Of a stretch of DNA of 64,000 nt, positions 1 through 8,086 are shown one piece after another. The stretch's first letter is position 1, and each line of letters begins with the position of its first letter. Origin of the DNA: Solobacterium sp. (GTDB taxonomy: Bacteria; Bacillota_I; Bacilli_A; Erysipelotrichales; Erysipelotrichaceae); assembly GCA_017404505.1 (NCBI GenBank), contig JAFRCE010000005.1, forward strand, positions 62,001-126,000, read 5' to 3'. The translations under genes were made by a program, and so were the position numbers. The notes beneath the pieces were generated by a model, which saw nothing but the letters and a program-made list of their open reading frames with translations, had not been told where the DNA came from and searched no databases.

Positions 1-932
1 TGACCGTTGCACATTAACATGCGGGTGGTATCCCAGGCGTCGGCCAGCAGATTTTTCAATGCCTGCCGCTGGTCGGGACTGATCTCGATCTGTTCCGCGG
101 CAAACATCTCCATGATGTCAGCGAAAGTATTGCCATAGCCGATGTAGCGGAAGATGGCTTCCATCAATGCTTCGGCATAATATTCGCTCTGGTTCAGCTG
201 GCGGATCAGATAGCGGTTGAGCTTCGCGTAGGCGGGATTGCGGGATGGATAACGGTGATCGAGGATGTCCTTGATTTCGCTGTAGGACGGCATGCCCAGG
301 GGAATGCTTTCATGCAGCTGGCGCAGTTTTTCCTCGTTGCCCGCATCGTTTAAACCGATCGTAATGACTTCATTGCCCTGCCGGATACAGAGACAGTCGG
401 GATGATGGATGACAGAAGGCAGAAGCCGCATGACGATCGCGGCATTGTCATCGTCCATTCCTTTTTTGCGGCGGTACATGTCACACAGGTCGTGAATGGC
501 CAGAAAGCCGTAAAAATTCGGAATCAGGCTGACGCAGTCAAACAGCCAGGATACTTTGCGGCGCAGACTGCTGAAAGCATTCAGGTCAAATGACTGATAT
601 ACCGCGGCCAGGTCGCCGGGAACCGCCAGGTCTCTTCTGGCATTGATGATCGCCGCGAGATCAAGATGACGCAGCCGGTCGGCACTGCGGTAATTGGCTG
701 CGGCCGGATGTACGGTCCCGTTGCGGATGATATATTCAAAAAAACGAATGTCGTTGTCATTCAGCACCAGCATGCGGCTGTAAAGGTTCTCGGGATCCAG
801 CATGGCTTCCGCCAGCTTTTCGGCGGTCAGGACCGGATCGGTTTCCGGTGTCAGACCGGAAGCGCGGGCTGTGTCAGCCAGCCACATGCGGTCATGACTC
901 ATCAGTAAGGCATCTTTTAATAACAGTTCCAT
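1..932 (-). CDS. Unrecognised cytoplasmic protein, C-terminus cut by window edge
   Basis: Starts at an ATG at 932 on the minus strand with GGAG 9 nt upstream, and stays open for 310 codons to the window edge, so the C-terminal end is missing. No signal peptide, membrane segment or catalytic motif is visible. The protein is Leu/Ala/Asp-rich and looks helical and soluble. Codon use matches the neighbours and a good promoter lies just upstream (956-985), so it is very likely a real gene. I do not recognise the family and assign no function. Confidence 0.75.
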   Translation of the reverse strand, partial: MELLLKDALLMSHDRMWLADTARASGLTPETDPVLTAEKLAEAMLDPENLYSRMLVLNDNDIRFFEYIIRNGTVHPAAANYRSADRLRHLDLAAIINARRDLAVPGDLAAVYQSFDLNAFSSLRRKVSWLFDCVSLIPNFYGFLAIHDLCDMYRRKKGMDDDNAAIVMRLLPSVIHHPDCLCIRQGNEVITIGLNDAGNEEKLRQLHESIPLGMPSYSEIKDILDHRYPSRNPAYAKLNRYLIRQLNQSEYYAEALMEAIFRYIGYGNTFADIMEMFAAEQIEISPDQRQALKNLLADAWDTTRMLMCNG

Positions 933-955
933 AGTCAGATACTCCGTATGGAATT

Positions 956-985
956 ATCATAACCAACAGCGGAACACGTTTGTAA
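956..985 (-). promoter_or_regulatory. Promoter of the cut gene
   Basis: Minus-strand -35 TTACAA (985-980), 18-nt spacer and -10 TATGAT (961-956), about 24 nt before the ATG at 932. Confidence 0.55.
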
Positions 986-1138
986 TGAAAGTATTTACAT
1001 TCTTTAGAAAGAAATTTACATATTTTGATGAAAAATGTAATTTTATCCTTTATTTTTCCTCTGTTTTTTAGTATTTATTGTATATACCTGTTCTTTGACG
1101 GGGTCAGAAGCGGGTAAGAATCAAAGGGAGGACAATTT

Positions 1139-1540
1139 ATGAAAAACACGACAAGAACCTGGCTGGTAAAAGTTGCTCTTGCAGCTACCATGACGTTTGG
1201 AATGGCTGGCTGCGCAGGCGGATCGACATCATCCACACCGCGTACCGGATCCAATAATACAAACTACGAAGCATCCAAGATCGAACTGGCTGATATCAAT
1301 GATCCGGCCGTAGTTGATTCCGGGCTGGTATTCATTGATTCATCACTGCTGACATCCAGTACGACCTTTACATATCAGGGATCTGTTGTCAGTTTCACAG
1401 GTTTCAACCGTGAGATTCAGGGCCCGCAGAAGATCATCATGGCTTACAACAAGGACAATTCCGTCAAGAACAACAAAGTAACTGTCTTTGTCGGCACACC
1501 GGAAGAATTCGCGGCTTATCAGGCTGAAGGCGGCGAATAA
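1139..1540 (+). CDS. Small secreted lipoprotein of unknown function
   Basis: 133 aa. The N-terminus has a basic stretch, a hydrophobic core and a lipobox ending MAGC near residue 25, so it should be lipidated by Lgt (encoded at 42.9 kb) and anchored outside the cell. The mature part is Ser/Thr/Asn-rich at first and then beta-rich, with no enzymatic motif. GGGAGG lies just upstream of the ATG. The gene stands alone between a long A+T-rich upstream region and its own terminator at 1569-1599. Family not recognised. Confidence 0.8.
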   Translation: MKNTTRTWLVKVALAATMTFGMAGCAGGSTSSTPRTGSNNTNYEASKIELADINDPAVVDSGLVFIDSSLLTSSTTFTYQGSVVSFTGFNREIQGPQKIIMAYNKDNSVKNNKVTVFVGTPEEFAAYQAEGGE

Positions 1541-1568
1541 TCAGCTTCCTTAATTGAAAAGCATCAGG

Positions 1569-1599
1569 GAACGGTTTTACACAAAGCCGTTCTTTTTTT
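1569..1599 (+). terminator. Intrinsic terminator of the small lipoprotein gene
   Basis: A ten-pair stem (GAACGGTTTT with AAAGCCGTTC, one G-T pair) with an ACAC loop is followed by seven T. Confidence 0.85.
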
Positions 1600-1614
1600 G
1601 ACCCCGGGGGAGGC

Positions 1615-1643
1615 TTACGCAGACGGAATATGGACAGTACAAT
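1615..1643 (+). promoter_or_regulatory. Promoter of the cbiMQO cluster
   Basis: -35 TTACGC (1615-1620), 17-nt spacer and -10 TACAAT (1638-1643), 29 nt before cbiM. The leader is too short for a cobalamin or NiCo riboswitch. Confidence 0.5.
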
Positions 1644-1672
1644 GATGCAAAGCAGAAAAGGGGAAAACGATT

Positions 1673-2728
1673 ATGCATATGGCGGATGCTTTACTTTCAC
1701 CGGCAGTCGCGACCGCGATGTATGCCGCTTCGGGAACAGCTGCGGCGATTTCGATCCGCCGGCTGAAGAAAGATGAGGAACACAGCAAACTTCCGGTGAT
1801 GGCCGTTTCAGCGGCGATGATCTTTGCCGGACAGATGATCAACTATACAATTCCGGGAACCGGATCTTCAGGGCATCTCTGCGGCGGTATGCTGCTGTCG
1901 GCTCTGCTGGGGCCATATGCCGGCTTCCTGTCAATGATCGTTGTTCTGGCGATACAATGTCTGTTTTTTGCGGACGGAGGGCTGATGGCCCTCGGGGCGA
2001 ATGTCTGGAACATGGCATTCTACGGCTGCTTTGTCGGGTATTTCCTGATATGGCGGCCGATCATGAGAAGCCGGCTGTTCGGTGCTTCGGATGATCACAA
2101 CGCCCAGCGACTGCGCATTATTCTTGCGTCGGTTCTGGGCTGTGTCATCACCCTGCAGCTGGGGGCTTTCTCAGTCGTTCTTGAGACGACACTCTCAGGC
2201 ATTACGGAGCTGCCGTTCGGAGCGTTCTGCGGACTGATGCTGCCGATTCATCTGGCGATCGGTTTCGTGGAAGGTCTGATCACGGCGGCGGTCCTGACGT
2301 TCGTATATGAGGCAAGACCGGAACTCCTGCAGGAAGTCACACCGGCCGAAGCAGGCAGCGGAAAGCTTTCCCTGAAACAGACGGTAGCCATTCTGGCAGT
2401 TGTGACATGTCTGGTCGGCGGCGGTCTTTCGCTGTATGCCAGTTCCAATCCGGACGGTCTGGAGTGGGCACTGTTCGGCAATGCCGAGGCCGGATACAAC
2501 GAAAACATGGGACTGGATGAGGATAACTTCGGTGTTTCCAGCACGGCAGCGGAAACGGCGGCCGGCATCCAGGAAACGACGTCGTTCCTGCCGGACTATG
2601 CTTTCAAGGACAGTGACAGCGCAGCCGGAACAACTGTTTCCGGTCTGGTCGGCTCTGCCATGGTAGCCGGTGCTGCTGCACTGATCTGCCTGGCCGGCGG
2701 CTTCTTCCGGCCGAAGAAGACAGCCTAA
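1673..2728 (+). CDS. cbiM: Cobalt/nickel ECF transporter substrate-binding component with PDGLE domain (CbiM/NikMN type)
   Basis: 351 aa. The S component of an energy-coupling-factor importer: a membrane protein that binds Co2+ or Ni2+ and delivers it to the T component and ATPase encoded next. The chain begins Met-His-Met, and in the NikM/CbiM family the N-terminal Met and His2 are metal ligands, which fixes the start at 1673. About seven membrane segments fill residues 1-210. A second part (about 235-345) holds the NPDGLE motif and a final membrane helix, as in NikN/CbiN-like PDGLE domains, so M and N functions are fused. Cobalt versus nickel cannot be decided from sequence; no cobalamin genes or nickel enzymes are nearby. 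Confidence 0.9.
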   Translation: MHMADALLSPAVATAMYAASGTAAAISIRRLKKDEEHSKLPVMAVSAAMIFAGQMINYTIPGTGSSGHLCGGMLLSALLGPYAGFLSMIVVLAIQCLFFADGGLMALGANVWNMAFYGCFVGYFLIWRPIMRSRLFGASDDHNAQRLRIILASVLGCVITLQLGAFSVVLETTLSGITELPFGAFCGLMLPIHLAIGFVEGLITAAVLTFVYEARPELLQEVTPAEAGSGKLSLKQTVAILAVVTCLVGGGLSLYASSNPDGLEWALFGNAEAGYNENMGLDEDNFGVSSTAAETAAGIQETTSFLPDYAFKDSDSAAGTTVSGLVGSAMVAGAAALICLAGGFFRPKKTA

Positions 2729-2746
2729 AAAAGCATTCAAAAACAG

Positions 2747-2764
2747 GGCATCTGCGGATGCCCT
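2747..2764 (+). terminator. Hairpin between cbiM and cbiQ (weak terminator or processing site)
   Basis: GGGCATC and GATGCCC arms around a TGCG loop, followed by only three T. It may attenuate transcription between cbiM and cbiQ. A -10-like TATACT (2769-2774) follows, 7 nt before the cbiQ ATG. Confidence 0.5.
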
Positions 2765-2781
2765 TTGTTATACTGTAGATT

Positions 2782-3585
2782 ATGAACAAAATCGATCAGG
2801 CACTGTATGAATTCAGAGAAATGGATGAACTGGCGGATCAGGATTCACTGGTTCATCGTTTTCCTGTTCTGCCGAAAGTGCTTCTGACAATACTGTATAT
2901 TCTGATCGTTCTGTCGTTTCATAAATATGATCTGAGCTCGCTTTCGGTGATGATTCTGTTTCCGGTATTCTTTTATCAGCTGAGCGGTATTCCTCTGCGG
3001 AAATGCTTTTATAAACTGCGTTTTGTTCTGCCGCTGGTCATGGCGGTGGGGATACTGAATCCGTTCTTTGATCATACCGTGATCATGAAGATCGGCCCGC
3101 TTTCCGTTACCGGTGGCTGGATCTCGATGCTGACGCTGATGCTGAAAGGAATTCTTGCCCTCACGGCATCGTTCCTGCTGGTTGCCACTTCCGGCATTGC
3201 CCGCATCTGTGCGGCGCTGCGGCGTATGCATGTCCCGTCTGTTCTCGTCACGCTGCTGCTTCTGACCTACCGGTATATTACCGTGCTGAGTGAAGAGGTG
3301 TCGGTGATGAGCAATGCCTATCATCTGCGGGCGCCACGACAGAAGGGCATCGAATATTCAGCCTGGGGTTCCTTTCTGGGTCAGCTGCTGCTGCGCAGTA
3401 TGGACCGGGCGGAGGAAATATATCAGGCCATGCTGCTGAGAGGATTTCATGGCCACTTTCACTATGTTGACGAAAAGCCGGCTTCTCCAAAAGACTGGCT
3501 GACCGGTCTGCTGATCGGCGCGCTGATCGTTTTCTGCCGGTATTATAATGTCGCTTCGTTTCTGGGAAGCCTGTTTGTGAGGTAA
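2782..3585 (+). CDS. cbiQ: ECF transporter transmembrane (T) component, CbiQ/NikQ type
   Basis: 267 aa. The scaffold membrane protein linking the substrate-binding CbiM to the CbiO ATPase. Four to five hydrophobic segments lie between residues 30 and 265. Two cytoplasmic coupling motifs of the Ala-x-x-x-Arg-(Gly/Ala) kind are visible (AYHLRA near residue 178 and AMLLRG near 216), as expected for helices that insert into the ATPases. No ribosome site precedes the ATG. Instead TATACT lies 7 nt upstream, so a leaderless transcript is possible in addition to readthrough from cbiM. cbiO begins 6 nt after the stop. Confidence 0.9.
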   Translation: MNKIDQALYEFREMDELADQDSLVHRFPVLPKVLLTILYILIVLSFHKYDLSSLSVMILFPVFFYQLSGIPLRKCFYKLRFVLPLVMAVGILNPFFDHTVIMKIGPLSVTGGWISMLTLMLKGILALTASFLLVATSGIARICAALRRMHVPSVLVTLLLLTYRYITVLSEEVSVMSNAYHLRAPRQKGIEYSAWGSFLGQLLLRSMDRAEEIYQAMLLRGFHGHFHYVDEKPASPKDWLTGLLIGALIVFCRYYNVASFLGSLFVR

Positions 3586-3591
3586 TGTCTG

Positions 3592-4311
3592 ATGATTGAA
3601 ATGAAACATGTATCATTCCGCTACGAAGCGGGCAAAGAGATACTTGATGATATCAGTTTCCGTCTGGAAGCAGGCGAGAGTGTCGGGCTGATCGGTGCCA
3701 ACGGGGCCGGCAAGTCGACCATCATGAAGCTGCTCAGCGGCATCCTGTTCGGTGACGGTGAAGTTCTGATCGCGAAAACCGCTGTCAATCCGAAGAATCT
3801 GTATGAAATACGCCGGAAGCTCGGCTATGTGCTGCAGGACTCCGACGATCAGATGTTTATGCCAACCGTCTATGAAGATATGATCTTCGCGCCGCGCAAT
3901 TACGGCCTCAGCAAAGAAGAAACGGAAGAAAGGATCGATGCGGTGCTTGAAAAACTGGACCTGAAGGAACTGAAGCACAGCCGCAATCATAAGATTTCCG
4001 GCGGTGAAAAAAGAATGGCGGCGATTGCCACGATCCTGGCCATGGATCCGGAAGTGATCCTGATGGATGAACCGACGGCTTCTCTGGATCCTTATAACCG
4101 GCGTCTGGTCATCAATGCTATCAATTCCCTCAGCCAGACAAAGCTGATCACTTCGCATGATCTTGATATGATTCTTGATACCTGCGGCCGGGTCATTCTG
4201 CTGGATCAGGGTAAAATAATTGCGGATGGAAAAACAGAGGAGATCCTGCGGGATCAGAAACTCTTAGAAGCACATCGCATGGAACTGCCGCTGTCATTTA
4301 CAAGGAGATAA
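3592..4311 (+). CDS. cbiO: ECF transporter ATPase, CbiO/NikO type
   Basis: 239 aa ABC ATPase that powers the Co/Ni importer at the inner face of the membrane. Walker A GANGAGKST near residue 36, signature SGGEKRMA near 138 and Walker B VILMDEP near 157 are all intact, followed by the D-loop and the switch His in TSHD. A GAGG inside the end of cbiQ serves as ribosome site. It is the only ATPase in the cluster, so it should act as a homodimer as in other dedicated group I ECF systems. The next gene starts 3 nt after its stop. Confidence 0.93.
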   Translation: MIEMKHVSFRYEAGKEILDDISFRLEAGESVGLIGANGAGKSTIMKLLSGILFGDGEVLIAKTAVNPKNLYEIRRKLGYVLQDSDDQMFMPTVYEDMIFAPRNYGLSKEETEERIDAVLEKLDLKELKHSRNHKISGGEKRMAAIATILAMDPEVILMDEPTASLDPYNRRLVINAINSLSQTKLITSHDLDMILDTCGRVILLDQGKIIADGKTEEILRDQKLLEAHRMELPLSFTRR

Positions 4312-4314
4312 AGC

Positions 4315-5013
4315 ATGCCCGACTTTTATATCAGAACAAAAGAAGATCTGCTTGATGCCGTGGAGCGGTTCGGTTTTCTGCCGTATTTCGCTCATGAAAT
4401 CAAAGGATTCTCCATTGAAGAACACTGCGATCCGGCGGTCTATTTTTCCGATCAGCCGGGTGTCTGGGAATGGAAAGGTCCGGTTATTCAGGAACTGGGC
4501 TGTGCCTACGGCAAGTTCTTCCATAAGAAGGCCGGCTTCATCGCAAAGAAATGGTATCCGGATTTCGCCAATTTCCGGCGTGACGGATATGATTTCGATG
4601 CCCGTGTGGATGAAGGTCTTGCCAATTACAATGAACAGTATCTGTATGACATCATCGCTTCCCGCCATTCCATTCTGTCCAAAGAAGCCAAGGCGATCGG
4701 CGGCTATATCAAACCGCGCGTCAACGGTCCGGATCAGTGGGAACCGCGGAAAGGTTTTGACACACTGATCACGAAACTGCAGATGCAGGGCTATGTCGTC
4801 ACCAGCAACTTTGAATATGAAATGGATAAAAACGGCAAGTTCTATGGCTGGGGCATTGCCCGCTACAGTACGCCGGAAGCTTTTTTCGGAAAGAAATTCA
4901 CCAATCATGTATATGACAGGAGTCCGGAAGAGTCGCGGAAACGCATCGTCCGGCACCTGAAGAAAATCCTGCCGGAAGCCAGTGAAGCGGAGATCGAGTA
5001 TTTCCTGAAATAA
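4315..5013 (+). CDS. AlkZ-related protein of unknown function
   Basis: 232 aa, soluble. It resembles, from memory, a Bacillota family annotated as AlkZ-related: N-terminal helical segment, AYGKFF..KAGFI and FANxRRDGYDFDAR motifs near residues 60-100, LQMQGYVV near 160 and YGWGIARYSTPE near 182. The AlkZ name suggests a winged-helix DNA-glycosylase fold, but the family's activity is, as far as I know, not established. It is transcribed directly behind cbiO (3 nt gap, AAGGAG inside the end of cbiO), so it is co-transcribed with the metal transporter without an obvious functional link. Confidence 0.6.
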   Translation: MPDFYIRTKEDLLDAVERFGFLPYFAHEIKGFSIEEHCDPAVYFSDQPGVWEWKGPVIQELGCAYGKFFHKKAGFIAKKWYPDFANFRRDGYDFDARVDEGLANYNEQYLYDIIASRHSILSKEAKAIGGYIKPRVNGPDQWEPRKGFDTLITKLQMQGYVVTSNFEYEMDKNGKFYGWGIARYSTPEAFFGKKFTNHVYDRSPEESRKRIVRHLKKILPEASEAEIEYFLK

Positions 5014-5016
5014 ACA

Positions 5017-5035
5017 TATAGTCAAAATGACTATA
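5017..5035. promoter_or_regulatory. Perfect inverted repeat upstream of the EIIC-like permease
   Basis: TATAGTCA, AAA, TATAGTCA in inverted orientation (8-bp arms, 3-nt centre), 4 nt after the preceding stop and with no T run. More likely an operator or mRNA-stability hairpin than a terminator. Confidence 0.5.
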
Positions 5036-5092
5036 CAAATCAAGAAATAGGTGATATAAATATATCGACAGAGATCACAGGAGGGTATGCAA

Positions 5093-6148
5093 ATGGCAAA
5101 CTTGAAAGAATTTCTGGAAGAAAAAGATGTCACCTTCTCCGCACACAGATACGGAATCGAAGCGATGAGCGCTATGGCGCAGGGTCTTTTCGCGAGTCTT
5201 CTGATCGGTACGATCATTGAGACACTGGGCACACAGCTTTCCATACAGTTTCTGATCGATGCCGGCACGTTTGCCAAAAGCGTTGCCGGTCCGGCCATGG
5301 CCGTGTCGATCGGCTATGCCCTGAAAGCGCCGCAGCTGGTATTATTCAGCCTGATCGCTGTCGGTGCCGCCGCCAACAGTCTGGGCGGAGCCGGCGGACC
5401 GCTGGCCGTTTATCTGATTGCCATCGCGGCATGTGAATGCGGCAAGATCGTTTCCAAAGAAACAAAAGTTGATATTCTCGTCACACCGGCGGTGACGATT
5501 CTGGTCGGTGCCGGACTGAGCGTTCTGTTCGCGCCCGCCATCGGCAAAGCCGCAAGTTCGCTTGGCGGCATCATCATGTGGGCAACCGAACTGCAGCCGT
5601 TCTTTATGGGCATTATCGTTTCTGTCCTGGTCGGCATTGCCCTGACTCTGCCGATTTCCAGCGCGGCGATCTGCGCGGCTCTGGGTCTGACCGGTCTGGC
5701 CGGCGGTGCTGCGGTAGCGGGATGCTGCGCGCAGATGGTCGGCTTCGCGGTAATGAGTTATAAGGAAAACGGAATTGGCGGTATCGTCTCGCAGGGTCTC
5801 GGCACCAGCATGCTGCAGATGCCGAATATCATCAAAAACCCGAAGACCTGGCTGCCGCCGATCGTTGCCAGCGCCATTACAGGACCTGTGGCGACCTGCA
5901 TCTTCAAAATGCAAATGAACGGACCGGCTGTTTCTTCCGGCATGGGCACCTGCGGACTGGTCGGTCAGATCGGTGTCTACACCGGCTGGCTCAATGACAT
6001 CGCGGCCGGCAGTAAGGCGGCCATCAGCGGTATGGACTGGCTGGGAATGATCCTGATCTGCTTCGTTCTTCCGGCGGTTCTCAGCGTCATCGTGTGTGAA
6101 GCGGAACGTAAGGCCGGCTGGATCAAAGAAGGCGATCTGAAGCTTTAA
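5093..6148 (+). CDS. EIIC-like sugar permease of the PTS_EIIC_2 family
   Basis: 351 aa, about ten membrane segments rich in Gly/Ala. It resembles the PTS_EIIC_2 family of PTS sugar transporter IIC subunits. Two ATGs are possible (5087 and 5093). GGAGGG at 5080-5085 sits 1 nt from the first and 7 nt from the second, so 5093 is chosen. No EIIA or EIIB partner is nearby, so it would have to borrow partners or work without phosphorylation. It ends at its own terminator, and the dehydratase gene downstream has a separate leader. Substrate unknown. Confidence 0.75.
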   Translation: MANLKEFLEEKDVTFSAHRYGIEAMSAMAQGLFASLLIGTIIETLGTQLSIQFLIDAGTFAKSVAGPAMAVSIGYALKAPQLVLFSLIAVGAAANSLGGAGGPLAVYLIAIAACECGKIVSKETKVDILVTPAVTILVGAGLSVLFAPAIGKAASSLGGIIMWATELQPFFMGIIVSVLVGIALTLPISSAAICAALGLTGLAGGAAVAGCCAQMVGFAVMSYKENGIGGIVSQGLGTSMLQMPNIIKNPKTWLPPIVASAITGPVATCIFKMQMNGPAVSSGMGTCGLVGQIGVYTGWLNDIAAGSKAAISGMDWLGMILICFVLPAVLSVIVCEAERKAGWIKEGDLKL

Positions 6149-6155
6149 ACAGATT

Positions 6156-6180
6156 GAGGATGTACATCATCCTCTTTTCT
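6156..6180 (+). terminator. Intrinsic terminator of the EIIC-like gene
   Basis: GAGGATG/CATCCTC stem with TACAT loop, followed by TTTTCTTTT. Confidence 0.85.
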
Positions 6181-6205
6181 TTTGGCAATCGTTTATACTG
6201 GAGAT

Positions 6206-6301
6206 ATGAGCAACAGGGAAAACAGGATAATGTCTGTTATCTGTTTTCCGGCTATGATGCCGCCGGTTTCATCCGGCATGACGAAAAGCAGCACAAGATA
6301 A
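6206..6301 (+). CDS. Possible 31-aa leader peptide ORF
   Basis: An ATG 6 nt after a -10-like TATACT (6194-6199) opens 31 codons ending 13 nt before the dehydratase start. The reading frame overlaps the two leader hairpins. No proper ribosome site is visible, so it would need leaderless initiation. The peptide has no run of branched-chain codons that would mark a classical attenuator. Real translation is doubtful. Confidence 0.2.
   Translation: MSNRENRIMSVICFPAMMPPVSSGMTKSSTR
6217..6249 (+). promoter_or_regulatory. Long hairpin in the leader of the dehydratase gene
   Basis: GGAAAACAG and CTGTTTTCC arms extended by ATAA/TTAT give 13 pairs with one bulge and a TGTCTG loop. A second GC-rich hairpin (GCCGG/CCGGC, 6262-6277) follows before the ribosome site. 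There is no T run, so this is leader structure rather than a terminator. Confidence 0.55.
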
Positions 6302-6314
6302 TCAGAGGTAAAAA

Positions 6315-8069
6315 ATGGAAAGAGAACTGAACAGTCAGAAAATGCGGAAACTGGCTCCCGAGCTGGATCCCCTGCGCATCGGCACCGGATGGAAACCGGA
6401 AGAACTGGCACTGCCGCAGATTTTTATTGAAAGCACCTTCGGTGACAGCCACCCCGGCAGCGGTCATCTGGACAAACTGTGTGAAGCAGCTTTCCGCGGC
6501 ATTCATGATGAAGGAGGCCGCGGTGCCCGCTATTTCTGCACGGATATGTGCGACGGCGAAAGCCAGGGCACAGACGGCATTAACTATTCACTGGCTTCCC
6601 GGGAAATGATCGCCAACATGATCGAGATCCAGGCCAACGCGACACCGTTTGACGGTGCTGTCTATATTGCCAGCTGCGACAAAGGCATGCCGGGCAATCT
6701 GATCGGCATGGCGCGTGTCGGTCTGCCTTCCGTCGTTGTTTGCGGCGGTACGATGAAAGCCGGTCCCGAGCTTCTGACCCTGAATGAACTGGGTGTGTAT
6801 TCGGCCCGTTATGAGCGCGGTGAAATCACCAGAGAACGTCTGGAATGGGCGAAGATCAACGCCTGTCCGGGCTGCGGCGCCTGCAGCTTTATCGGCACTG
6901 CCTCCACCATGCAGATCATGGCCGAAGCCCTCGGTCTGACCCTGCCCGGTTCGGCTTTACTGCCGGCTGACAGTCCCGATCTGTTGGAATACGCCTATGA
7001 AAGCGGCCGTCAGGCTGTGCGGCTGGCCAGAGAGGGGAAGACGGTTTCGGAAATGATCACGATGGACAGTTTTGAAAATGCCATTCTCGTCCATGCGGCG
7101 ATTTCCGGCAGCACCAATACGCTGCTGCATCTGCCGGCGATCGCTCATGAGTTCGGTCTTGAAATCGACGGCGACACATTTGACAGATTGCACCGGAACG
7201 CCCGCTTCCTGCTGGATCTGAGGCCGACCGGCAAGTGGCCGGCGGAAGTGTTCTATTATGCCGGCGGTGTTCCCGCCATCATGGAAGAAATCCGGCCGTT
7301 CCTGCATCTGGATGCCATGACGGTTACCGGCAAGACACTGGCGGAAAATCTGGCCGAACTGAAACAGAACGGCTTCTATGAGAAATGTCAGAAATGGCTG
7401 GATCTGTTCAACGAAAGATATGGTCTGCATCTGCAGAAAGAAGATATCATCCGTCCGTTTGACAAAGCCATGGGAACTGACGGCAGTATTGCCGTGCTGA
7501 AGGGAAACCTGGCTCCGGAAGGCGCGGTCATCAAGCATACCGCCTGCCCGAAGGAAATGTTCAAAGCCGTGCTGCGGGCCCGTCCGTTCAATTCCGAAGA
7601 GGAATGTCTGGATGCCGTTCTGCATCATAAGGTGGAAAAAGGCGACGCGGTGTTTATCCGCTATGAAGGTCCGAAAGGATCCGGCATGCCGGAAATGTTC
7701 TATACTTCCGAAGCGATTTCCTCCGATCCGGAACTGGGCCGCAGTATTGCCCTGATCACCGACGGACGCTTCTCCGGCGCTTCTACCGGACCGGTCATCG
7801 GCCACTGTTCACCGGAGGCTGCCAGCGGCGGTCCGATCGCCCTGGTTGAAGAGGGTGATCTGATCGAAATCGATATTGCCGAAAGAAAACTGAATATCAT
7901 CGGCATTGCCGGCGAAAGGAAAACGGCGGCGGAAATCGACGCGGTTCTGGCGGAGAGAAAAGCGAAATGGCAGCCGCTGCCGCGGCATTACAGACGCGGT
8001 GTGCTGCGGCTGTTCAGCGAACATGCGGTCAGCCCGATGAAAGGCGCATATCTCGATTTTGACGACTGA
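6315..8069 (+). CDS. IlvD/Edd-family dehydratase (dihydroxy-acid or sugar-acid dehydratase)
   Basis: 584 aa, an iron-sulfur dehydratase that removes water from a 2,3-dihydroxy acid to give a 2-keto acid. Cluster-ligand cysteines are visible in CTDMCDG (about residue 78), SCDKGMPGN (about 118) and NACPGCGAC (about 188). The C-terminal GRFSGAS motif near residue 485 is typical of the family. No valine/isoleucine genes are nearby, so a sugar-acid dehydratase role (as in YjhG/YagF or Edd relatives) is as likely as IlvD. AGAGG precedes the ATG. The S9 peptidase gene follows after 17 nt, suggesting an operon. Confidence 0.8.
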   Translation: MERELNSQKMRKLAPELDPLRIGTGWKPEELALPQIFIESTFGDSHPGSGHLDKLCEAAFRGIHDEGGRGARYFCTDMCDGESQGTDGINYSLASREMIANMIEIQANATPFDGAVYIASCDKGMPGNLIGMARVGLPSVVVCGGTMKAGPELLTLNELGVYSARYERGEITRERLEWAKINACPGCGACSFIGTASTMQIMAEALGLTLPGSALLPADSPDLLEYAYESGRQAVRLAREGKTVSEMITMDSFENAILVHAAISGSTNTLLHLPAIAHEFGLEIDGDTFDRLHRNARFLLDLRPTGKWPAEVFYYAGGVPAIMEEIRPFLHLDAMTVTGKTLAENLAELKQNGFYEKCQKWLDLFNERYGLHLQKEDIIRPFDKAMGTDGSIAVLKGNLAPEGAVIKHTACPKEMFKAVLRARPFNSEEECLDAVLHHKVEKGDAVFIRYEGPKGSGMPEMFYTSEAISSDPELGRSIALITDGRFSGASTGPVIGHCSPEAASGGPIALVEEGDLIEIDIAERKLNIIGIAGERKTAAEIDAVLAERKAKWQPLPRHYRRGVLRLFSEHAVSPMKGAYLDFDD

Positions 8070-8086
8070 AGAAAGGGAGAATACAT

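Noticed and set aside
1600..1672. Cobalamin or NiCo riboswitch before cbiM
   Set aside because: Only 73 nt separate the upstream terminator from the start, with no recognisable conserved core.
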